The notes below the pieces were generated by a model. It was not told the origin of the DNA. It saw only the letters and a program-made list of their open reading frames with translations, and did not search any database. From NCBI GenBank assembly GCA_947627075.1, contig CANQUR010000104.1, positions 1 through 5,442 of the forward strand: a stretch of 5,442 bases of DNA, in the 5' to 3' direction. This document shows positions 1 to 5,442 of the stretch, piece by piece; position 1 is the first letter of the stretch, and each line of letters starts with the position of its first letter. The stretch comes from an uncultured Clostridia bacterium (GTDB lineage: Bacteria > Bacillota > Clostridia > Christensenellales > Pumilibacteraceae). Made by a program: the position numbers and the translations under genes.

Positions 1-365
1 TATGTTTGTTACTCCGCTCGGAATCTCTATGCTTGTTAAGCTACTGCAGTCTTGGAACGCACCAGAACCTATGTTTGTTAGCTTACTATCACCCTCGAAT
101 ATTACGTTTTGTAAATTACTGCAGTCAATGAATGCACCAGATCCTATGTTTGTTACTCCGCTCGGAATCTCTATGCTTGTTAAGCTACTGCAGTCTTGGA
201 ACGCACCAGAACCTATGTTTGTTAGCTTACTATCACCCTCGAATATTACGTTTTGTAAATTACTGCAGTCAATGAATGCACCAGATCCTATGTTTGTTAC
301 TCCGCTCGGAATCTCTATGCTTGTTAAGCTACTGCAGTCTTGGAACGCACCAGAACCTATGTTTG
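1..365 (-). repeat. Perfect 144-bp tandem array encoding 48-residue LRR pairs, truncated by window edge
   Basis: The unit at 1-144 recurs without a mismatch at 145-288, and identity continues through 289-365, giving about 2.5 copies with the array running off the left edge. Each unit encodes two LRRs: a 69-bp half (23 residues: GSGAFQDC..., SIEIPSG) and a 75-bp half (25 residues: GSGAFIDC..., VIFEGDSKL). The 144-bp period is a multiple of three, so copy number can change without breaking the frame. The absence even of silent differences points to very recent duplication or ongoing homogenisation. Confidence 0.95.
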
Positions 366-3300
366 CTACTCCGCTCGGAATCTCTATGCTTGTTAACTTA
401 CTGCAATCCCTAAATGCATAATCTCCTATGCTTGTTAACTTATTATCGCTTGTGAAGTTAGTATCGCCCCATTTTAATATTACATTTTGCAAATTACTAC
501 ATGATTCAAATGCATAATGGCCTATGTTCGTTACACTACTCGATATCTCTATGATTGTTAAACTGCCGCAATTTCTGAATGCGCTAACTTCTATGCTTTT
601 TATGGCATCAGCTAATATCAAATGCCCGGCAACACCTTGTCCGAAATATTCGTTACTTGCAGTATCATCGACTACCCATCCATTCCATCCCAATATCATT
701 AATTCAACAGAATTAAACAACTCATATCTTGCAGTAGTTCCATTGAATGCATAACTATACAAGGTATCCACACTATGAGGAAGATTAACAGTCTCTAAAC
801 CAGCAAGTCCGTCGAAGGCGTGGGGACCAACAAATGTTATATCACTTGTTATATTCACCGTTTTCAAACTTGTGGGGACATAGGTCGAATTGGCGGCGTA
901 CCCACCGGCGCCGAAGATATAACCGAACCAAGAAATATCGAGATCATCAAAGGATGCACCGATGAACGGCAAAGTGATCTCGGTAAGATCGTTGCAATTG
1001 GCGAACACGCCAAGGCCCAAAACAAGTTGGTCTTTATTGTCGCTCGGAACAATGACGTTTGTAAGTTTGGTGCCCATAAAGGCGTAATTGCCTATATCTA
1101 TAAGCGTCTTGGGCAAAGTGAGCTCGTTCTTAATGCCCGTATAGGCAAAAGCATAGTCATAAATGCCCTTAATGTTGCTATTGTTAGATACAGGGATTTT
1201 ATCGAGCGAAAGACAGCCGTAGAACGCAAAGTCGGATATCTCCACTATTCCGTCGGGAATCGTTATCTCTTTCAAATTCTTGCAACCGTAGAACGCACCC
1301 TCGTAAATTCCAGTAAGGCGGCTATCCTCGTCGAAATTCACGGTGGTGAGCGATGTGCAGTTTGCGAATGCATAATAATCTATGCTTATCACGCTTGCAG
1401 GAATGGTTATACTTGTAAGATTCTTTGCTCCATAGAACGCACGGTTACCGAGGGTAAGAATGTTACTATTAGCATCAAAGACAATGTTTGTGGCACTGCT
1501 GTTTTCGAAGGCACCGAAGCCGAGGTTTTCAAGGCTCGCAGGTAAAGTAATTGTGTCACCTTTTGCGCCCGGAACGGCAATAAGTTTTTTCATATCCTTG
1601 GTGTAAAGCAATCCGTCATATTCTGAATAGTAATTATTGCTGTCATCCACCTCGAACTTTTGAAGTTTTTCAAGCCCGACAAATGCAAACTCGCCTATAT
1701 ATTCCATACCGGCAGGAATGTTCAAAGTTGTTAAGCCTGTATTGTAGAATGCGTTGCTCCTTACTTCCTTTACGCCACTGCCGAATGTTACGCTTTCAAG
1801 CGAGAGCGTGTCACGGAAGGCGTTATCGCGAATTACCGTTACACTATCCGGGATTATAATTTCGGTAAGTTTTGTCTCGGCAAAGAGCCTTGCGGAGATT
1901 TCGGTAAGTCTAATATCGTCGGCAAATGTCACTTCTTGCAGTCCGCTGTCTTCAAAAACCGAGCTACCGAGCGTCTCGATCGACGCAGGAAGTTCCACTG
2001 TAGCCAAATTGTCGCAACAAGAGAATGCAAATTGCTCGATTACGGAAAGTTCTCCGCTCTGCGCAAATTCTACCGAAGCCAAATCAACAGCGTGAAAGAA
2101 CGCATACTGCCCGATGAATTTAAGGCTTTCAGGCAATGTAATCGACGTTATGCCCGAGTAAGCGAATGCATACGCCTGTATATTTTTGAGCGTGTCCGGA
2201 AGCGTCACCTTTGTTACCGGCGTTCTATAGAATGCATATCCGCCTATAGATACCACTTTACCGGTTACATCGTCGCCAAAATTTATTTTGTTCAGATCAA
2301 TTTCCGTATCGCTGCCCTTATACTTGATTATGGATATGTCGCCGTTTTTAAGCAACGCATAGTTCCATTCTTCGGTTTCCTTTACTTCGGTTACGCCCAC
2401 ATAATAGCCCTTTATGCCGCTGTCCCAATTTTCTTGCAACGACGGAAGAGCGTTCCCTTCAAAATAGACATTGAGGTTTTCTGCGCCATGGAACGCATAT
2501 CTGCCTATACTCTTAATTCCTTCCGGAATATCAAGTCTTATAAGCGACTCACAACCGTAAAACGCATACCTTCCTATGTTGGTAAGCGAACTCGGCAAAG
2601 TGATACTCGTCAATTGTTTATCATAGCGGAATGCATAGTTATCTATATTGGTTACTTGTGCAGTGCCGAAATCGATGGTTGTAAGATTATCCATACCTTC
2701 AAGCCCGTGCGCCTGTATGTTTGTAAGTGCACTCCCTTCTTGGAAGGTTATGGCCCGAATGTTTTCGCTACCCACAAACATATATGCGGATATGCTTCTT
2801 AATTGGCTGTTTGCCGCAAAGGTGACGTTTGTTAGGTTTCTGCTGCCCTCAAAGGCGTATTGTGCTATAGAAGAAACATTTTTCGGCACGGTGAAGTTGC
2901 ATATACCCGTATATGCAAATGCCGCAAATGAGATGCGAGGCAATTTGCTGTTTTCATTATCGAATATTATGCTCGTAAGATTAAAGTCGTATGCAAAAGC
3001 GTAATTGCTTATTTGCACTACATTGTCCGGGATTTGTATATTAGACAAAGAAGTGTTTTGCGAGAATGCATAGGCATGGATCTCGGTAAGCGAATCGGGC
3101 AATGTATTATATGTATTTACGTTTTCACAATCGTAGAAGCCATACGCACCTATTATATTGAGTCCATCGAGAAGAGTAACGCTCTCTAACTTCCACGAGC
3201 CGTAGAAAGCCGCATCGCCAATCGTTTTTGTTCCGCTTTGCACAGTATAAGCAGTTTGATTATTCCCGGCAGGGTACGCTACAAGCGTTTTGTCGCCTGT

Positions 3301-5442
3301 TACCGTGTAGATTACGCCGTCTATATCATTATATACTTCGTTCCCTTGCTCGACACTGAAGTCGGTAAGTTCATGACAAGATGCAAACGCTCCGGTGCCT
3401 ATAAACTCCACACTTGTCGGAATTGTCAACGTTCCGCTCAACGCACTGTCTTGGAAAGCATAGCCCCCAATCTGACGCAGGTTGGACGGAAATTTTATTT
3501 CCGTAAGCGAAAAAGTTTGCGCAAAGGCATCACTACCTATAATCTGCAAGCTGCTGCCTGTTTCAAAACTCAAATCGGACAGATATACCGCCCCATAGAA
3601 TGCTTTTGCGCCTATAAGCAGAACCGATTTGGGGATTTTGATCGTTTTTAAGCCGCTATAGCTGAATGCATCGCCGCCTATCTGCGTTAGCATACTATCC
3701 TTATCGAATGTAACTTCGTTAAGCGAGCTTGTTGCAGCAAATGCATTAGCTCCTATTTGTTTAATTGTGCTCGGAATTTTTAATGTAGTAAGCGCAGTAT
3801 TGGAGAATGCTCCGCTTGAAATTGTGTCAAGCCCACTACCTATTTTCAATTCTTTGAGGTTAAGGTTATATGCAAAAGCCTCTATTCCCATTACCGTTAC
3901 GGTATCCGGAATGCTAACGCTTTCGAGCGTGGAATAAATGAACGCACTTGTTTCTATCATTTCTGCGTTTTTAAGATTTATATTGCTTATTTTTGCATAG
4001 CCGAATGAGTATGCGTCTATTGTCCTTGTTACTTCCGGTAATTCGTATTTGCCGCCTTCGATACGTTTACCGGCAGGATATGCTACAAGTTCACTCTTTG
4101 TGGCGTTAAACAGTACACCGTCGCTTTCGCTGAACACTTCATTAGATGTTTTTACCGAGTAATTCTTAAGCGAAGTCGCGCCGAAGAACGTCGTTCCATT
4201 CATACTTATAAGCGAAGAAGGTAGTTCGAACTTTTCGAGCTTACTGCAATTACTAAATGCAAAATTGCCTATTGTTTTTAATTCGCTATGTTCGCTGAGT
4301 CCTATGTTATACAGCCTAACATTGTTTTGAAATGCGTATTCGCCTATACTCTCAACGCCTTCCGGCAAAATTATCTCGGTAAGATTTGCACAATTGCGGA
4401 AAGCGTACCTGCCTATTTTTTTCAGTTCCTTGGGAAGATTAACTTGTCTTAATCTGTTCTGCCCGTCAAATGCAAAGTCGCCTATGCTGACTACAGGCTT
4501 ATCTTCTATCTTTTCGGGTATGCTTATGTAGCGACGTCTGCCGGTGTAGCTCGTTATCTCTATTCCGCCCTCGACACTGACATATGTATACGGAACGCCG
4601 TCCTCTTCGTTCGCCCACTTTGCGTAAAGTGTAAGGTCGGTAGTGAATTGGTCCTCGTACCAATTTAGTTCGTCCGTGCAATGTATGTCGTAATACCAGC
4701 CGTCGAATACGCAATAATTGCGTTCGGGCGCGGGAAGATCCTGCAAGGTATGTTTACGTATAAAGGTCTGCGTTGTTGGTTCTATCTCGTCGGTAAGATA
4801 GTCAAATGTTACTTCCCCTTTCTCTTCGCTGATAAGTGCGCCTATATCGAGTGCACCATATCCGTAGTCCCAATCGGGTCCGAGTCCACCGAGATCATAA
4901 CACGAGGCGTAAAGCATCTCCCTGACTTCGCTCACTTCGACTTCGGCGTATGAATTTTGCGATTTGTACAACGCCACTGCGCCCGTTACTATGGGAGCAG
5001 CAAGCGAAGTGCCATTCATAACGCCGTAGCCCCCGTCTTTCTTTGTCGTGTATGTGGTTCCGGGTGCTACTATATCGGTGTTCTCGCCATAGTTAGAATA
5101 CTCCGCAAGGCTCCAACTGTTTTCTCCAAGCGCGCCTACGCTTATTACGTTTTCGTCGGCTGCAGGATAACAAAGACTTGTAGTGGCATCGTTGCCCGCT
5201 GCCGCCACGCATACTACATCGCTGTCAACGGCGAGTTTGGTCGCCGCCGCAAACGGATTTATGGAGGAGTATGTCCCAAACGACATATTTATTACGTCTA
5301 CGTCTTGTTCTATTGCGTAATAAAGCCCGAACACCAGGTCGGAAGTTCGGTTAAAACTTCCGTTTTCATCGCATTCCGCTTTTATTACAATTATTTTCTC
5401 TATATTTGGTGCAATACCTACTATACCCTGTTCATTATTGGC
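1..5442 (-). CDS. Giant S8 protease / InlB-repeat / BspA-type LRR surface protein, partial at both ends
   Basis: A single frame stays open for 1814 codons across the window, with no TAA, TAG or TGA and no frameshift. The start codon and signal peptide lie beyond 5442 and the stop lies beyond 1. Residues 1-204 are a subtilisin-like protease lacking its N-terminal third. Residues 209-276 are an InlB B-repeat-like module. Residues 282-1814 hold about 53 BspA-type LRR_5 repeats with the core 'IP..vT.IG.yAF..C..L'. These families are usually secreted or cell-surface in Firmicutes, where the LRRs bind host or matrix ligands and the S8 domain cleaves peptides. A protease presented on an adhesive stalk is the inferred role. 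No transmembrane segment, sorting motif or dockerin is visible, so anchoring is unknown. No neighbouring gene is in view, so operon context is unknown. The domain assignments are firm; substrate, host and gene name are not. Confidence 0.95.
358..522 (-). repeat. Degenerate flanking members of the tandem array
   Basis: The 69-bp segment at 358-426 is a variant short half-unit (GDYAFRDCSKL, then SIEIPSGVANI). The 96-bp segment at 427-522 is a variant long half-unit (GHYAFESCSNLQNV, then SDNKLTSI) that carries seven more residues than the array's 25-residue half. They keep the short-long alternation and therefore look like the ancestral pair from which the perfect array was amplified. Confidence 0.8.
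601..732 (-). other. Irregular Trp/Gly-rich stretch within LRR block 2
   Basis: Residues 1571-1614 break the repeat register. They include ARYELFNSVELMILGWNGW, VVDDTASNEYFGQG and GHLILADAI, before repeats resume at IEVSAFRNCGSL. No 'IG.yAF' core is present. It loosely resembles the 'W.ngvLyi...yLi' interruptions in related proteins but is degenerate, and I cannot name it as a domain. Confidence 0.5.
841..972 (-). other. GYIFGA / YVPTSLK insertion in LRR block 2
   Basis: Residues 1491-1534 begin LPFIGASF, include WFGYIFGAGG and NSTYVPTSLKTVNIT, and are followed by a normal repeat (PHAFDGLAGL). From memory, this LPF.G..., FGYIFGA..., YVP.SLK... arrangement recurs in many Firmicutes BspA-like LRR proteins as a conserved loop inside the solenoid. 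Its strict motif conservation suggests a structural or ligand-contact role, but none is established to my knowledge. At the DNA level the segment is locally GC-rich compared with the region immediately downstream in the gene. Confidence 0.7.
1540..1659 (-). other. 'DGLLY...AVPGAK' insertion in LRR block 2, third copy
   Basis: Residues 1262-1301 contain KFEVDDSNNYYSE, YDGLLYTKDMKKLIAVPGAK and TITLP. It has the same architecture as the two copies in block 1, but the normally well-kept YPAGK has become VPGAK. Repeats resume at LGFGAFENS. Confidence 0.72.
2374..2469 (-). other. Cap and linker between the two LRR blocks
   Basis: Residues 992-1023. The sequence contains the FEGNALPSLQENWDS segment followed by GIKGYYVGVTEVKET. 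No 'IG.yAF' repeat fits here. From memory, BspA-like proteins often end an LRR array with a similar 'P...W.S.W' stretch and a short Tyr-rich strand, so I read this as a capping element followed by a flexible linker. The assignment as a cap is inference. Confidence 0.6.
3241..3360 (-). other. 'DGVIY...AYPAGN' insertion in LRR block 1, second copy
   Basis: Residues 695-734 read FSVEQGNEVYNDIDGVIY, then TGDKTLVAYPAGN and TAYTV, and repeats resume at GDAAFYGS. The layout matches the copy at residues 427-469, including the DGV and YPAG anchors, though the residues between the anchors have diverged. This indicates an old duplication rather than recent amplification. Confidence 0.75.
4036..4164 (-). 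other. 'DGVLF...AYPAGK' insertion in LRR block 1, first copy
   Basis: Residues 427-469 replace the usual repeat register with NYSVKTSN, SESDGVLFN, then ELVAYPAGK and KYELP, after which the solenoid resumes at IDAYSFG. This pattern (a short beta hairpin with 'DGvLy...k..L.aYPaGk') is a familiar interruption in BspA-like LRR proteins. Its function is not known to me. It is probably a structural loop projecting from the solenoid. Confidence 0.75.
4615..4818 (-). other. InlB B-repeat-like (Listeria/Bacteroides repeat) module
   Basis: Residues 209-276 begin GEVTFDY, pass through LQDLPAPERNYCVFDGWYYD, and end TTDLTLYAKW. The order of beta strand, 'LP.P.r.gY.F.GWY.d' and terminal 'tLYAKW' is the hallmark of the small beta-grasp repeat found in internalin B and many Firmicutes surface proteins. 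A single copy is present, about 68 residues long, which is typical. It sits directly between the protease and the LRR region and probably acts as a spacer or an adhesion and wall-associating module. The central part (TQTFIRKHT) is less typical, so the family call rests mainly on the two ends. Confidence 0.85.
4831..5442 (-). other. Peptidase S8 (subtilisin-like) catalytic domain, C-terminal two thirds
   Basis: The protein begins at residues 1-12 with NNEQGIVGIAP, which matches the segment just after the catalytic HGTHVAG motif of subtilisins (compare NNSIGVLGVAP). The His should therefore lie about 11 codons beyond the window edge, with the Asp further upstream. DVINMSFG (Asn at residue 52) is the typical core strand. 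AAAGND carries the oxyanion-hole Asn at residue 84. NGTSLAAPIVTG carries the nucleophile Ser at residue 146. The Asn-to-Ser spacing of 62 is close to the 66 of subtilisin BPN'. The domain closes with GYGALDIGAL near residue 200. No PA-domain insertion lies between Asn and Ser. The visible catalytic residues are intact, so an active secreted endopeptidase is likely, provided the unseen Asp and His are present. Confidence 0.95.

Larger units (their letters stand above)
1..2373 (-). other. BspA-type leucine-rich repeat (LRR_5) block 2, about 27 repeats, continuing past the window
   Basis: Residues 1024-1814. A second lead-in (EEWNYALLKNGDISIIKYKG, then GKVVSIGGYAF) restarts the solenoid in the same way as block 1. 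About 27 repeats follow, including GQYAFFHA, GNYAFMGT, GHYAFESC and GDYAFRDC. The block contains one 'DGLLY' insertion (residues 1262-1301), one GYIFGA/YVP insertion (1491-1534) and an irregular stretch (1571-1614). It finishes in nearly identical GSGAFQDC and GSGAFIDC repeats encoded by a 144-bp tandem array. The solenoid is not capped inside the window, so more repeats should follow. Likely role is adhesion or protease presentation. Confidence 0.93.
2470..4599 (-). other. BspA-type leucine-rich repeat (LRR_5) block 1, about 26 repeats
   Basis: Residues 282-991. The block opens with a lead-in (TYVSVEGGIEITSYTG, then KPVVSIGDFAF) and continues with repeats of about 22-25 residues, such as GRYAFRNCANL, GEYAFQNN and GANAFAATSSL. 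I count about 26 'AF' or equivalent positions. Two repeat flavours are seen: a short one carrying 'IP' (IPSTIKQIG) and a longer acidic one carrying 'F..dS.L' (VTFDKDSMLTQIG). Two 'DGVLY...YPAG' insertions interrupt it. It ends in a cap with NVYFEGNALPSLQENWDS. Such repeats form curved solenoids and commonly act in adhesion. Ligand unknown. Confidence 0.93.

Noticed and set aside
1..365. CRISPR-like or non-coding satellite array
   Set aside because: The 144-bp units are contiguous with no variable spacers, and they encode in-frame LRRs.
2..421. Plus-strand repetitive open frame (MFVTPLGISMLVKLL-type repeats)
   Set aside because: The apparent repeat protein is the complement of the 144-bp LRR array. 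The minus-strand reading gives canonical LRR_5 repeats continuous with the rest of the gene.
820..1545. Plus-strand open frame of 241 codons
   Set aside because: It lies wholly antisense to the continuous minus-strand LRR frame. Its translation has no recognisable domain, and its length follows from the repetitive codon pattern of the opposite strand.
1936..2802. Plus-strand open frame of 288 codons
   Set aside because: It is an antisense shadow of the LRR coding strand. The translation is rich in Arg, Cys and Tyr with no family resemblance, and it sits in codon register with the real gene on the other strand.
4499..4714. Minus-strand Arg/His-rich open frame of 71 codons
   Set aside because: It overlaps the InlB-repeat and LRR lead-in coding sequence on the same strand in a different frame. 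Its composition is unlike a real protein.
1..5442. Frameshift or pseudogene within the long repeat region
   Set aside because: Every codon of the frame was checked for stops and none was found. The domain order is coherent from one end to the other.
1..5442. Protist (Trichomonas-type) BspA gene
   Set aside because: Trichomonads also have many BspA-like genes, but the combination with an S8 protease and an InlB B-repeat points to Firmicutes. Not excluded with certainty.

Overview
The whole window is the interior of one very large protein-coding gene on the minus strand. The minus-strand frame whose codons start at 5442, 5439 and so on was read codon by codon to position 1. It contains no stop in 1814 codons, and neither the true start nor the true stop is inside the window. 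Every other open frame is a short antisense or off-frame shadow. I see no promoter, terminator, RNA gene, mobile element or second gene.

In protein order (5442 down to 1) the gene encodes: (1) the C-terminal two thirds of a subtilisin-like S8 serine protease, with the oxyanion Asn and the catalytic Ser present and the Asp and His lying beyond the window edge; (2) one InlB B-repeat-type (Listeria/Bacteroides repeat) module ending in LYAKW; (3) a first BspA-type leucine-rich-repeat (LRR_5) block of about 26 repeats, with two 'DGVLY...YPAG' insertions; (4) a short Trp-containing cap and linker; (5) a second LRR_5 block of about 27 repeats. The second block opens with its own lead-in, contains a GYIFGA/YVP-type insertion and an irregular Trp/Gly-rich stretch, and ends in a perfect 144-bp tandem array that runs off the left edge.

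The architecture resembles giant surface or secreted proteins of anaerobic, host- or gut-associated Firmicutes (Clostridia-like). In these, BspA LRRs and InlB B-repeats commonly mediate adhesion or wall association, and an N-terminal S8 protease domain may be attached. Frequent ATA (Ile) codons and the moderate base composition fit an uncultured clostridial lineage, but this taxonomic call is inference from module types and codon use. A protease tethered to a long adhesive LRR stalk is the likely overall design. Substrate and anchoring mode cannot be seen because both ends are missing.

The most noteworthy points are the perfect recent tandem amplification at the distal end, its mosaic boundary repeat, the marked concentration of TTA leucine codons in the distal 840 bp, and the duplicated two-block LRR layout.
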